A DNA stretch of 64,000 nt from Collariella sp. IMI 366227. Its lineage: Eukaryota > Ascomycota > Sordariomycetes > Sordariales > Chaetomiaceae. Shown here piece after piece: positions 12,423 to 25,329 of the stretch (its first letter is position 1; each line of letters begins with the position of its first letter). The DNA lies in assembly GCA_027946355.1 (NCBI GenBank), contig JAPEUS010000019.1, positions 62,001 through 126,000 on the forward strand. Reading direction: 5' to 3'. The notes below the pieces were generated by a model, which was not told where the DNA came from, did not search any database, and worked only from the letters and a program-made list of their open reading frames with translations. Position numbers and translations under genes: made by a program.

Positions 12423-14530
12423 TCGGGAGCTGCGCAGTTCAGGTTCTACGCGACATCAAATCGGCTGGGTCGGTCGAGTTCTATTAGCGACGCATGTCAC
12501 AGTCGCAACGAAATAAAATAGAAGCGCAAGACCAGTCGCGTCGCCAAAATTGCAGGGCGCAAGTTCTGGTCGCGAAAACTGGCGGAGAGTGATGCGCGGC
12601 GCGCTTGCGACCGGGAAGTGGCGACAGCGACCCCGGGAATACCGGTAGTTACGTGGGCCGAAGGCGAATGCGATTTGGGCGGTGGAAAGCGGGAAGGGGG
12701 AAGGGAAGCGGAAACAGTGGAGGGAGTGGAATGCAGGGACGTGCACACGCGTTGGATCGCGAGACTTTTGAGAAAGAAAAAGGGCAACCACTCACAAGAT
12801 GCGCCAGAAAGAGAATGGGGGGGGAGGCTGAGAATTATAGACTTCGAGCTCCAGCCTCGCGAGAAGCTTGGTCGGGAAAGGAAAAACTCGGTTGCGAAAG
12901 GTATCGTGGTTGGAGGTGATGGTGGTGGCTGGAGGCAGGGGTGGAGAGCAGTGCGACGAATGATGGACCCGAAAGCGGAGGGTTCAAGATGTCGAAAAAA
13001 GAAAAGGTTCAAGTTCACTGCTGCTGCTGGGGTTGGATCGCGGTTGTCGACGGTGTGTTTTGTGTGTTCTGGTTGGCTGGGCGGCGCGGAAAGGTGGAGA
13101 TGCCGTCGTTGTTTCGTCACGCGGAGAGCTCCTTCGAAAATTCTGGGTTGAAAACGCATGTCCCTCCCGGTCGGCAGCTGGTGGCTATTTATCACAGCTC
13201 CCTTGCTCCAGATCGCAACCGGTGGCTCCGCCGCTTCACTGGCTCGCTGGTCTTATCGACCTGGCTTTGAGCCCTCTGGTTGGCCACAGACGGGAAGGGT
13301 GGGCCGTGCGTTCGCATGACACGGGCCACAAGAGCGTCGTCTGTACCACTCGCGCCTTCAATTTTGCGCGGCCAACTGAGCCCGTCAACGGGCGCATGTT
13401 GAATTCAACCGACACTTCCAGATGTTCAACACTCTCTATTGCAATGTTCTGGCCGCCAGCAGGCAATGAAATGCGCGCGACACGAGGAAAGGCGGCGCTC
13501 ATAAAATGCGACGCGTCGTTGAGCTACCTCTCAGGCAGGTAAGGTACCTATGGAGACGGCGACTTGCTTTGCGTCAGGTACACAAAGCGAAAGGCTCCCA
13601 CACAGCTGCATCTCTGGCTGGAGGCCGACGGCGCGTCCGGCGCATCAATGGGACGGGAACATTGGGATGGAGCTTGATGAGAAGAATTGACGCTGATCAA
13701 GCGGTTTTTACTGCATTTTCAACCATCGAACTACGCCTCAAGTTTGGAAGTGACATCAAACAGCGGACGAGTTGAAACAGCTGCAACAACAGACTCACAA
13801 ACGGCGCTAAGGGCACAGGGGCACGCGAGAATGACGCGAACTGTCAAAGATTTGGTAACGCGGGAATGGTCCCTGCACGCTGCAAGCTGCCAAATCGGTA
13901 CACCATGCTTGGGCTCAAAGGTAAAAGACACAGGGCAAATGCTTCCTTTTTTCTAATGAGAGCTTCCTCAACATCGGCTCAGGCTCACGACTGCCTGGTG
14001 TCTTGCATCTCTCCTGCCAATAGCTGCCCAGGATGCAGCTGTCGGGGGGGAAGCCACACACAACTCAAAGCCATGTGACCAATCAACTGTAAGGATCAGA
14101 CTCCACGCATGTGCTGCCTGCTGCTCTTGCCAAACGCGTTTCAGAGGATGAGTCATTCATGTCCGGCCGAGTCACATGACTTTAGGCAAGCCACAAGTTG
14201 TGGTATCCACTTAAAGCTGGACCCCACCTTAGCCACTGCCCCGCATGGCTGAAAGCTCAGTGGAGCCATGTGCCAAGCCAGTCCCAGATCTGAAAAAAAG
14301 TTTGGCTGCGACCCGAAATTTTTGCTGCACCCTGAGATAAACTCAGCAACCACCCATTCTGGTCCATTTGTCCAACCCACGACGACTCCCGGCTTGAGAT
14401 TGCCTGTCATTATTACAGGCTCCTTGCTGCTCGCAATTGGCAGCTCAGCGCAACAATAATCGCTTTTCCTGCCTCCGATACCTTCACCGATCTCGTTGCC
14501 CGGCACGGCCCCCGACCAAGCAAATTCACC
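12423..14530. other. divergent intergenic region between bdf1 and the Utp12-domain gene
   Basis: About 2.1 kb shared upstream region of two divergently transcribed nuclear genes. Many overlapping short frames, none resembling a known protein. I see no repeats or RNA genes. Confidence 0.5.
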
Positions 14531-15758
14531 ATGTCGACCAAGAGGAAAGCTGCGACGACGATCGCGAGGCCAGTGGTGAAGCAGAGCGCCAAGGCCCCCC
14601 ACCAAATCTAGGATCGATGAGACCAGAACTGCCGTGTCGACCGGTCTGTCATTAAAGCCAGTCTCGAAGACATCCACCGAGGATGTTGACATCTCGGACG
14701 AGGAGTACAATGCGTCCGACAACGAGGAGGCACTCAGCGACGTTGAGATCGAGAACGAGAACACAACTTCAAACGAGAGCTCCAGGCCAAAGCGCAGCCA
14801 AGACGAGGATGCGGTGATGCAAGAGGCAGGGGACAACTCAGATGGCGAGCCCACATCGCCAACATTCGGCGACCTTGTTCGCGGAAACTCGACCGTCGAC
14901 GTCTCCGCCTCTCTCGCCGCCCAGTCATCCACCGCCCAAAACTCCCGGATCGACGCTCAGCAACGGCAAATCGCCCCGGTTAGCGCGACCTCGCTCGGCA
15001 CAGTTCTGAACCAGGCCCTCCGCACCGACGACTCCGACCTCCTCGAGTCCTGCCTCCAGACTACCGACAACAAGGTAATAGAGAACACCATCAACCGCAT
15101 GGACTCGGCCCTCGCCAGCGTTCTCCTCTCTAAACTCTCCGCCCGCATGCACCGCCGCCCCGGGCGGGCCTTTGGTCTGATGCGCTGGATGCAGTGGACC
15201 CTCGTGGCGCACGGCGGCGCGCTCGTTACACAGCCCGACCTTGTCGCCCGGTTAGGCGAACTCAGCCGCGTGCTGGAGGAGCGCTCGCGTGGCCTCTCGT
15301 CGCTGCTGGCGCTCAAGGGGAAGCTTGACATGCTGGATTCGCAGATGAGGTTCCGGAAGTCGATCAAGTCTGCCGGCGCCGGCCGGAGTCGCGGCGACAA
15401 CGAGGATGAGTCCAGTGAGGAGGAGGCCGACGATGCGGACGAGCCCGGGGTTGTCTACGTTGAGGGCCAGGAGACCATTGCCAAGGCGCTTACCAACGGG
15501 ACGGCTGGGCGGGGTGCTGTTGATGAGGATGATGATATCCCGGGTGGCGCGATTGTCATTTCGGATTCTGAGGAGGAGTCGGACGAGGAGTTTGACGAGG
15601 AGATGGATGATGAGCTGGCCGAGGTTGAGTCGCTCGACGAGGACGAGGTGGATCACGATGATGTAGAGGAGGACGAGGAGGAGGAGAGCGATGGTGACGA
15701 GTCACGGCCGCCCGCAAAGGTGCGGAGAACGTCGGCGAGGATCGCAAAAAGGAAGTAG
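14531..15758 (+). CDS. Utp12-domain small-subunit processome protein, frameshifted near the start
   Basis: Nucleolar protein of the UTP type (Dip2/Utp12 C-terminal domain), part of the complex that processes 18S pre-rRNA; closest in architecture to fungal Utp5-like proteins. About 408 aa. The ATG at 14531 (ACCATGTCGACC) gives a basic N-terminus, MSTKRKAATTIARPVVKQS. The frame then breaks at a run of six C (14595-14600). Five C would read ...KAPTKSRIDETRTAVSTGLSLKP and join the long downstream frame. Residues about 150-270 form the helical Utp12 domain (LLSKLSARMHRRPGRAFGLM, WMQWTLVAHGGAL). The C-terminus is a long acidic tail (DEEEESDGDE) ending in basic ARIAKRK. The break is best explained by one extra base, since an intron here would be shorter than 40 nt. 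Confidence 0.85.
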
Positions 15759-17637
15759 GGTCACTTTGTTTGATAGATGGGGTATTTCGGTGTTCAGGGC
15801 ATGTATGAATGGGAAATAGACGGCTGTTGCCGTAGCATGGTAATGCATTTGTCTGGTCATAGACCTGCGTTCGGGATGGGATGTCTGTCTTGTTGTCTTG
15901 CTAGCACCAGAACTTGTCGCCGTGAACTTGATATGCTGAAGGTACTTAGCATGGCGAGAAAAACTTCTCAAACCTTATTTGGGCCCTCAAATCAATGCTC
16001 TTAACATCTCTTCAAGCCTGATAATTCCATAGTCAGTATTCACAAGTCTTCAAGGGGACAGGTGATAATCAGAAGCATGATCACTCAACTAAACAGTGCG
16101 CATTGTTCATCTAGGCGGCGAAGCCCATCGCCATGACCAAAGAGAGGGTTCCAAATGGCTCTCACGCCTCCTGTCATCCATCTTTTCCTACAGACTCGGC
16201 TCTCCAGATCGTTTCAACAGCAGGCTCTACCAACCAGTGCCTGAACAGCGGCAAACACTCATTGGGGCGCTTCTTTTCAGTGTTCAAAAACCATATCTAA
16301 GGATTATGCCTGAATCTTGGGTAGTACAATGCTCATTCCTTTTTCTCCTTTCCCATTGCTTCCATATCTACACAGCTTTGGAGCCTCAATGGGACAAAAG
16401 GCTAATCTCTTGAGTCTTCAGACACGAAGAAGTCCCAATGCTCAACCAAACCTCCGACCATCACCGCCACCACCACCACCAAACAACAATAACAACAATA
16501 AACCATACGATCCATGTCTCTATCATTTTGTTCGCTTCTCTCGAACTACCTCAACAACAAAGGCAACTTACCACCCTAACTAGAACCCCCCAACACCGGG
16601 CCAAAGTCGACCTGCCTGCACCTGCAACCAAATCCTCCACCTCTGCCACATTCCCTTCACTGTTCCGCGGCGATCCGACTTGGGGGTGCCAGTGGAGGGT
16701 ACTTTATGTTGGGGGTGAGACTGTTGCAATGAAAACTGTTTTTTTTTTTTTGTTTTTTTGCCGATGGTAGGAGTCAAGGTAGCGGTGGTAAATGGGAGGG
16801 GTCGGGGGTTGTCATTGTGATGGGAGAAAGACGAACCGAAAACAGGAATAAATGAAATAAAGAGATCCATGATCACTGGGAGGGGAGTTGGCCGTAGGAA
16901 ATCGAAGGACTACAACATGGGGGGGGCCAAGCCTCAAGGAAACTGGAGGAAGAAGAATGAGATGTGGAAGAGAGGTCATATCTGTCTTGAATATAAATAT
17001 TGCGGAATTTGCACTCGGCGTTCTTATGTGGAGAAGTAGATTTTGAGGATAATAAGTTAATGAGCTGGTGATAGTTATCGTTTACATTTCTTGCAGTGTT
17101 CAACTTGCAGCTGAAACCAAGGCCCCTAGAGGAGTCTGTATGAGACACCTCGGCTTCTCATTCTTTGTTACTGTCTATTCGATGGATATCTTTTGTGCAG
17201 TCATGTTTACAATGCCATTCAAGTAGTTAATTAAGTTATGTCATTTTGGCTCAGATGATTGAATGAACAACAATGAAGATGAACCCATGTCTTCAAGGAT
17301 ATGAGTGGGATTCAGGCTGTTACAATTGGGATAATTCAAGTGCTTTGGATGATGACTCTCAGAGTCTCAGTTTACACACTTGACCACAATGACAACTTTT
17401 GGAAATTCTGGTCTGACTTTAAAAGAATGAAGCAGCAATAGCACTCAATGCGGCAGCTACCCGAGGTTACAAAGCACATAGGCTCAGGCTTGGAGGACTT
17501 AAACTTGCTCACTGATACCATCACAAGGGTGAAGCTCCTGGCTTTGGGCCGTATATCTACCCCCAAGCGTGCCATTGGATAAGGCAGTGCCCAAGTTCCA
17601 ATCCACTCACAACTTCTCACCCTCGCAACTCTTCAAA
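15759..17637. other. intergenic, no gene seen
   Basis: About 1.9 kb. Contains a CAC/ACA-rich simple stretch near 16457-16505 and a T-rich run at 16739-16760. No protein family or structured RNA recognised. Confidence 0.5.
16457..16505. repeat. CAC/ACA-rich simple sequence
   Basis: Runs of CAC then AACAATAACAACAATAA; noncoding low-complexity sequence. Confidence 0.6.
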
Positions 17638-19572
17638 ATGGAGAACATCAAAGCAGAGGCAGCATACATCATGAACCTGGACGCAAAGCTCAATCCTTCA
17701 GAGCACCCATGGCCACCCCGCTTGATCCTTCAAAACCCCGACCATGACCCAAAGAAACCCACAACCTTCGCCAACATTTACGCCGGCCAATACCGCAACA
17801 CCATCAAGACCTGGCATCTCAACAACGCAACCCAGCACCGCCTTAAAGACACACCAACCGCCCGCGACACCGACTCCGGCCACACCGCCACCGCCTCTCT
17901 ACGCGCAATCGTCATCCCTCACCGCGCCGAGCGACGCCACATCCTGCTCATGCAACAAGACGCCTTCCTCCGCTTCTTCGACTACCTGAATCTCGACAGA
18001 TACGGGCTCTATCTCTACCTGACGAACGTACCAGGCCTGCACTCGCTGGGCCGGGGCCGCGGGAAGAATAGCAACAGCAGCAACCCAGTTCTGGGATTCT
18101 TCCTCAACGCGATCGAGTACGCCGTCATCTGCTCCTACGACCCCAAGGCGCGCGCGACCAACGCTATCATCATTGGTGAGGTGGATGAGCAGTGCAAAAC
18201 GAACCAGCTGCTGGGGGCGATCAGGCGGATGGAGAATGCTGTTGTCTTTCACCCGCTGTACCTGGCGTTTCTGGCGTGCTCGGAGGGGTTTTTGATGAAC
18301 TGCGAGTTTGACTACGCGGGGATCAAGCCGTCAGGGAGAGGGTTGCGCGGAGAGACGATGGAGCTGGGCCACAAATCCACGAAGACAGAACTAAGGGAGC
18401 TCTTAGAGACCTGCTCGTCCTACGGAAAGAGTCGTACCAGCGGGTTGAGACGATTGAGAGTGGTGCAGACCCTGCAAGACATCGTCAACCAGCTAGATGG
18501 GAGCTGGGAGGGGACCGTCTGGGGGAGACAGCGGGGAGGGTTGCGGCGATGGCTGACAATGACCGGAGAAGCAGTGGTGCGAGTACGACCGAAATGTTGC
18601 AACAGTCCAATGCTGAGATCCAAGCTGCCATCCCGTGGCTGCGGTCCCAGCTTGCCTGCCGAATCGCGCACTTTGAGGCATACGTCGAATGGGCGAAGAC
18701 GAATTTGCGGGTTGTAAGTTTCAGGATCATTTTCTCAGCAACAAACTGGGTTTAGCCAGCGCTGACATCCCCAGGCCAACGACAGCATGCGTGGCACCGA
18801 AGCACGCCTCGCCAGGCAGGACATCTGGACGTTGGTGTTGATTGCCTTCGCGATCATGGTCTCCCTCCCCGCAACAAAAGTTGCGACACTGTTCGATCTG
18901 CAAGCGGTAACTGAGGCCATGAAGGGCAACTTTAAGCTGTACTGGAAGGTTGCGGTGGCCGTGACGGCGCTGGTGCTACTGTGCTGGGACGTGGTGGCGG
19001 GGTGGGTGTTCCGGTGGTTGTTGGGGTGGTTTTTGAGGCCCGTGGTGAGACTGGAGCAGAGGTGAGTGGACTTGTTGTTGGGGGCTTTTCCTCCCCGCTC
19101 CCTCCCCTTTCTCCTTCCCTCCCCCACACACAAATGCCCCTTATCGTTGTTTCCCACTGCATGACCGCCCTCGGGATCCAGCACAGGACAAGACACCGAT
19201 GCTAACGGATGCTTTGTGATACGCAGGTGGGCCAATTGGAGGAAGAAGAGACGTCAGCGGGTAACAACAAGCGCGTCGAAGCAGGAGGAGAGCAGTCAGA
19301 TAATTCCCACAAAGAAACCGAAGGAGGAGTTGTTTCCTTGTGCTTCTCCTGGGAAGAGTTCTGCCACTCCCTGGGCTGCCGCAGGATGCCGGCTCCCGAG
19401 ACGCCATCCGATATCCATCGTCTTCAAAAGTCAAACCATTGGCCTTGGCCGTGGGAATTGGGACCTGAACATGGAATTTCAACGAGGTCCCGAGCTATTT
19501 GGGGAGACGCCACCGCTGATCATCCAAAATAAACCGAAAACAATAACGTTATTTTTTTTTAAAAAAAAATAA
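17638..19572 (+). CDS. CorA-like fungal membrane protein, hypothetical
   Basis: Hypothetical protein whose end resembles fungal CorA-like membrane proteins; the substrate is unknown. Start ATG 17638 (CAAAATGG). A soluble domain of about 300 aa runs MENIKAEAAYIMNLDAKLNP to the region at 18500. A helical stretch (STTEMLQQSNAEIQAAIPWL) then leads into two membrane segments, DIWTLVLIAFAIMVSLPAT and YWKVAVAVTALVLLCWDVVA. Introns: 18714-18774 (GTAAGT...CCCCAG) and 19062-19226 (GTGAGT...CGCAG), the second placing a basic tail (WANWRKKRRQR). Between about 18510 and 18545 the frame changes by one base without a good intron. The first frame ends in NQLDGSWEGTV and the next resumes as LGETAGRVAAMADNDRR, consistent with a lost base in GTC(C)TGGGG. 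Function and family placement are tentative. Confidence 0.65.
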
Positions 19573-19578
19573 ACTATA
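19545..19578. repeat. T-run/A-run inverted low-complexity tract
   Basis: About ten T followed by about ten A, overlapping the 3' end of the CorA-like gene and sitting just upstream of the Zn2Cys6 gene. Confidence 0.7.
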
Positions 19579-19583
19579 AAATC

Positions 19584-21982
19584 ATGCTGCCAAACAGCGA
19601 CTTGCGCCGCAACCAACAGATGGGCAGCTGGTTCCTCGGCGGGCTCACACCAGAAACGCCTGTGAGCCCTGTCGTCGCCGGAAGGTGAAGGTCGGTGTCT
19701 TCTTCCCGGGTCCTACTTCACTCCAACAACCACTGATTCGGCCTTTAGTGTGATGGAAAACGCCCAACTTGCAAGGGGTGCCTCCGGGGTGGCAGCAGCT
19801 GCCATTATCTTAGCGAGAACCCTGACGAGACTCGCACGTCGGCCATCAAGCGCAAACACGACGAGGTCCAAGACCGCCTGAGCGCTCATGAGGAGCTCTT
19901 TACCCTGCTCCAGACCCGCGGCCCGGCAGAAGTGACTGAAATTATCCGTCGTGTGCGTGCCGGTATCGACGTTGAGTCCATCTTGCGTTATGTCAAGGAC
20001 GGCGACCTCCTCCTGCAGCTGCATCTCACACCCGAGGTGAGATTGCGCTATAGCTTCCCCGACTTCGCGAGCTGGCCCACCGTCTTCCGCGACCCCGACG
20101 ACCCATATCTCAAGACCCAACTCCACGACTTCCAGTCCGAAGGGCTCTCGGAGCCCGATGGAGCTTCACGTCCGCTTGTGGCCGCTAGAGACGCCGCCAT
20201 GCTGCATGTGTACGAGACTCCGTTTCATGCCGCTCACATGGTCGATCCCCGTCTCCAATCCGTCAAGGCTGCCAGGTGGACCTCAGTGACAACTGACGAC
20301 GCCCTGGTCTTGAAGCTGCTTGCCATCTACTTTCAGTATGAATTTCCATGGACCTGCCCGTTCCCCAAGGATCTGTTCCTCGAGGACCTCTCCAGGGGTG
20401 GCACCACCTTCTGTTCGCAGTTGCTGGTCAACTCCATTCTCAGCAATGCCGCCGTAAGTCACTCTGCTGCGAGGACTTCCGCTTGTCACTTACCCGTCCG
20501 TTTGAATTCTAGCACGGCTTGTTGAGCGACCCTCGCCGAGTCGAGTCCTGGGCCATTGGCTCGCTTCCCTACGCCTTCTTGAACGAGGCAAGGAGGCTTT
20601 GGGACCTTGAAGTTACGGGTAAACCCAAGTTGACCACGATTCAAGCTGCCCAAATCTTGTGCATGCGCTATGGGTCAGATGGCGCCGACAAGGTCGGCGT
20701 CCCCCTCACAGTCAAAGCCGTGGAGCTCGGCCAACAACTGGAGCTATTTACCCGTGTTGAAAAGGGGGACACCAAATTGAGCATCGGCCGCGCTTTTACG
20801 GCTTGGGCACTATTTAACTGGCAAGGGTGAGTGGTTGCCTCAACCCCATTGCTCTAAGTTGATCGACTCTGACAACTATCCAGTCTACTCTGCTATCACC
20901 AGATGAAGACACCTTTTCTTCGAGAGCCACCCGCTACGCCGCTGCCTGATTACGCTTCTGTTCCAAAGCTTACTGGAGAGATATACCTCAAGTACCCTCT
21001 CCAGCCCAACTTGACGCCCATGCACTTTGGCCTTACTTTCAGAGCCCAGAGCTCACTCATCTTGATCATAAACGAAATCCATCAACCAGCGCGCGGTGGT
21101 GTAGAAGCCGGCCAAGCGCCGGCGTCTTTGCGCAAAGCTGTTGACTTTTACAAAAGACTCGAAGCCTGGCGCGAGTCCCTCCCCGAAGAGCTACAGGCAA
21201 GCCGGATCGTTCTACCTCATCACATGCATCTCCAGTACGCCCCCCTGCTCAACTCAAATCTCGCACCCAGCTCACCCTTTCTTAGCATGGAGTACTGCAT
21301 GATCCTAATCAACCTCTTCGAGCCCTGGCTAAGCGGACGTCTCGAAATTCCCCCTTCAGACACTCACCTCTCCACCATCGACGGCCACACCATCCAAGCC
21401 ATCGGCAACCGCGCCCGCGCCCGCCTCGAGACCCTCATCCGCCTCTACTACATGCGCCACAGCTTCGGCTTCCTCGACTCAATCCTCATCGTTTACCTCC
21501 TCATCCTCGGGTCCATGGCCATCCGCACCATCGCCACCACCAATCCCACTCCCACCAGCAGCACCACTTCCAGCACCAGCACCACTCGCACCAGCAGCTC
21601 CTCCCACTCTCCCTCCTCCTCTCAACCCCCATCATCATTATCAACAACCCGCGACGCATCCACCTTCCTCCTTTGCGCCAAAGGTCTGCACGATCAAGGC
21701 AAGAATATCTACGCCGCGGCACTTATGTTTGACATGCTCGCGGGCCTTGTCGACCCCACACAGAATCAGGCTCTGATGGCGGATTTGGCAAAGATCAGGG
21801 CGGAGTTTAGGGGGATTACCTCAGAGGTCAGTCATGCGCAGGTGCAGATGCAGTTTCCGGTGCCGAAATGGGTGCATCCAGAGAATGAGGCGATGGGGAG
21901 GGTTTTGGAGGGGTTGGAGGGGTTGGATATTGGGGAGAGGGGTGGTCAAGGTCGTAGTGAGGAAAGGAGGTGGCGGGGATAG
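19584..21982 (+). CDS. Zn(II)2Cys6 fungal-specific transcription factor
   Basis: Nuclear DNA-binding regulator. The binuclear zinc cluster is split by an intron (19691-19748): CEPCRRRKVK then CDGKRPTCKGCLRGGSSC, all six Cys present. A linker follows, then a fungal-specific middle homology domain, including the stretch LKYPLQPNLTPMHFGLTFRA typical of NirA/NIT4-like regulators. Further introns: 20454-20512 and 20827-20883. A Ser/Thr-rich low-complexity insert lies at about 21535-21660. Oddity: the frame that encodes the zinc cluster is closed by a TAA at 19577-19579 and has no ATG before the first Cys. An ATG at 19584 is one base out of frame; a single extra G there would read MAAKQRLAPQPTDGQLVPRR. 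Start therefore uncertain, probably another base error. Targets cannot be inferred; neighbours are unrelated. Confidence 0.85.
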
Positions 21983-23080
21983 TGAGAGGGGATTGGGGGT
22001 AATAAGAGAAGGAGATGAGGTGGGGTGGTAAAGGGATTATTTATTTGGACGGTTATGATGATTGAATTGTGAACATTGGTTGTAGGTATTCGAGACGATC
22101 TAGAGTATAGAATGTGTTTATCTCTGGTAGGATCTAGCCTTTGTTTTCCTCGTGTAATACAGTTTCAAACTTTTCTTACCCAAACCCACTGGTCTTTCAG
22201 CCTTCTTCTCATCCGCCTTGGCATCTCTCTCCAACCGTGACACCCACCTCCTCTATGCTCTGCTCCCCTCTTTAAAGAACCCCGAACACTATCCACCACT
22301 CACATTCCTCGCGCCGTAAACCAAACGCCTCTACCGTAGCACGTGCGTGATCTGACACATCCCTCGGTAACAAAAAGTGAATTTTACCTAACGAAGGACG
22401 AGCAAAGACAGCAACACACTAGCAGGCAGTCCAACATCCTGTAGGATGCCCTGCCCGTGGCTCACATGCATCTCCCTTAAAAGCCAACTCAGAGAACACT
22501 GACGCAACACCGTGCATTTAAAAATATGAGATGCAGCCTAAGTTAATCGAACACATGACTCTGACTCCGCCCAGCCAAGCGTCCGTCTGCTGCGGCCCAG
22601 GGTTGATTCCATTTTTAGGATTTTATTTCCCTGTTGGTGGTTGGATGACTGGGTGGGCATCAAATGAGGTGCCCTAGCAGCGGTGCGTGTGGGTTTGGTT
22701 CTTTGGGGAAGGGAGCGCGAAATTGGCTTGGGTGGGTTGATAAGTGACAAGCCCAAGGGTGGGAATATGGGGCTAGCTTTTTGCGGTGGTTCTGCTGTGT
22801 GCTAGGTAGTGGTGTGGTGTTTGTGTTTGGGATCAGGCGAGGAATGATGTCGAGGACACAGGCAAAATTAAGACTCTTGTTGGCGAGATGGGGTAGTATA
22901 CACTCAATTCAGTTTATGTACAGGAGTATGATAGTATCTCTCAAGCCATCTAAAGTGCTCGATAGCACAAAAGCATGTACAAACATCTCGAAAAATCTCA
23001 AAAGCGCCCAACGCCATGCTACCTATTAGCTCCATCCAAATCAACCATCCTTTCCAACCTCCATACCACACCCACGCAGC
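21983..23080. other. intergenic, convergent
   Basis: About 1.1 kb between the 3' ends of the Zn2Cys6 gene and the M13 peptidase gene. No gene or repeat recognised. Confidence 0.5.
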
Positions 23081-25329
23081 TTAGAAAAGCTCACACTTCG
23101 GCTCCTTAGCCTTGCACTTAAACACCTCCTTGAACGCGCGCGAGTTCTGCACACCGCCCAGAATCCGAATGCTATGTGGCGAGTGGTTGTCGGTCTGCAG
23201 CTGGTTGAGCGCAGCCGCAGGTGTCTGGTTCTCGCACCACGTGTTGCCCCAGAAGAGGAAGAACAGCTGCTCGTGCGAGAAGGCCTCGAGGCCGGGCAGG
23301 CCCTGGTCCCACGCGTTGGGCATGGCCTTGCGGCTCTCGAGCCAGGCCTCATACGCCATGCGCAGCCCGCCCGCATCCGAAATGTTCTCGCCCAGCGTTT
23401 TTTCGCCGTCAACGTTGGCCTTGCCGTCGGGGATGTCGACCTCGAACTTGCTGAATTGGTCGGCGAAGCACTGCGCCCGATCCTGAAAGTTGTTGATGGT
23501 CGCGTTGTCCCACCAGACCCTCGTCTCGCCATCCTCGTTAAACTGGCGCCCTTTGCTGTCAAAGCCGTGCGTGATCTCGTGGCCAATGATAGAGCCCAGG
23601 CCGCCGTAGAGAGCGTAGTCGGGGAGATGGTAGTGGAAGAGGGGGAGTTGCGTGATGCCGGCGGGGATTGAGATGATGTTGAGCAGACCGAAATAGAAGG
23701 CGTTCACTTGGCTGATCGGCCCGAGGAACGTCGTGCGCCGGGGCGACTTGCCGGTGGCGGCGTCGGCGTAAGCCTTATACCTGTTGTTCCGTAGTCCGGA
23801 GAGGATGTTGTCAAAGTGGGAAGAGCTGGTAACGTTGACGCCGTCATAGTAGGCCGCGACCGATTCAGCGGAGCGCAGGTCAGGGTCGGCTCTCGGGTAG
23901 CCGATGTTCTGCTGGATATTGTCGGCCTTCTTGGCGGCGCGCGCCTTGGACTCGGAGCTCATCCAGTCAAGCTGGCTAAGGCGCTTCTTGAACTGGGTGC
24001 GGAGACCCGTCGTCATCCTGTCGGCAGCCTGCAAGGTCTGGTCCGGATAGGTTGCCGCTACAAAGTAGCTCTCGAGAATGTGCGTCAAGGTGTTCCTCGT
24101 TGAGATAAGGCAGCGCGACCAGCGGTTGCCCGTTTGCTCGTAAAGTTTGGGCGCGTCGATGTACGTAACGAACTTGCCCATTGCCTTCCGCATTATCCAT
24201 GCCTGGACGGCCGCCTTGGGCTGCTGCGAGATGAAATCGGAGAGCAGGGGCCACAGCCCGGGGGTAAAGGCGAGAATCCCGTCTGGCGTCTTGCCTGCGG
24301 GCGTCAGGGCGGCAATCAGCTTTCCAAAACCGAGAACAGGGGCAGTTTTATCGAGCTGAGCGAGCGTCATGTTGACCGGGTATTCCTGGAAGCACATGTC
24401 AGTCCAAAGAACACTTTGTTAAGAGGTACGGTGAACCAACCTGTTGCCCTGCCTCTTCGCCTGCTTTGACCATCACACCCACAAGGCCAATTTCAAAAAT
24501 CGCCACCGAATTCGCAAGTGCCAGAGCTCCGTCCTCGTCCAGACCAGGATAGGTCTCCCCGAACCAGGTGGCGATGCGGGCAGCATGCTTCTCCAAGGCG
24601 GTTTCATCACCGTATATTGACGTGTTTGTCGAGAGCAACTTGGGGTTGTTGAAGCAGACGCGGGCAACTTTCTACGTTCGGGGTTAGTATCCAAACATCT
24701 TCATGCCGGCGACAGACGTACCGAGTTGATAAAGTCTGGCATGACAGGCATGTCACCACAGTCGGAGTGGAAGAGGTCGACGCCGTATTCCTCGAGCATG
24801 ATGGAGGCTTTGATCAAACCGCCGTAGTCCTTCCCAACTGGGGTCTCGAGATCGGTCGGCGAGACGGGCCAAGTCTTGTTGACTGAGACCCAGAGGTCGG
24901 TCAGCGGCTGGGAGCCCGCAGCAACATTGGCGTCCTCGTCCATGCACGTGGCGTAGGCAGTGCGCAGCATGTCAAAGTTGTACTCGTTGTAACCGTCGCG
25001 GGCGGTAAGGTAGGTAGACTCGATATCGGCCGCTTCGGCGTAGCTCTTGCTTTCGAGAATTCTTCTCATAATTCTCATGTTGCGGTTGTTGACGTCGCCC
25101 GTGGTGCCACCATCATCACCCTCATGCTCCCTGTTACCGTAGCAGACCACTAGCGCGAATTAGCTTAAAAGAACCAGCCGACGAGGGACCAGGCAAGCTG
25201 CTCACTCTTGTCAAAATCGACACATGGGTCCAACTTCTGCCAGTCAGGGTTGAGGTTCCTGAGAACCAAGGATGACGCGTGGACGCATGCCGGCGTCGTG
25301 CAGACCGGCTGGCTCTGCCACTGACCCAT
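23081..25329 (-). CDS. M13 family metallopeptidase (neprilysin/ECE-like)
   Basis: Zinc endopeptidase, about 695 aa. Four exons with introns 25150-25205, 24672-24721 (branch site TACTAAC) and 24386-24440, all keeping frame. The N-terminal part has the paired-Cys start (VCTTPACVHASS, LDPCVDFDK) typical of M13. The C-terminal catalytic domain shows VNAFYFGLLN, the zinc motif IIGHEITHGFD, the third ligand and Asp in GENISDAGG, and CENQTPAAA near the end; it closes with a Cys four residues from the end-region tail KCELF rather than the usual C-x-W. Family members are normally type II membrane or secreted enzymes. From the chosen ATG there is no signal peptide or membrane anchor, so either the protein is cytosolic or a short 5' exon was missed. 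No frame defects. Confidence 0.93.

Noticed and set aside
12618..13151. 177-codon frame between bdf1 and the Utp12-domain gene
   Set aside because: Overlapped by long frames in other phases on both strands and without any recognisable family; likely promoter DNA.
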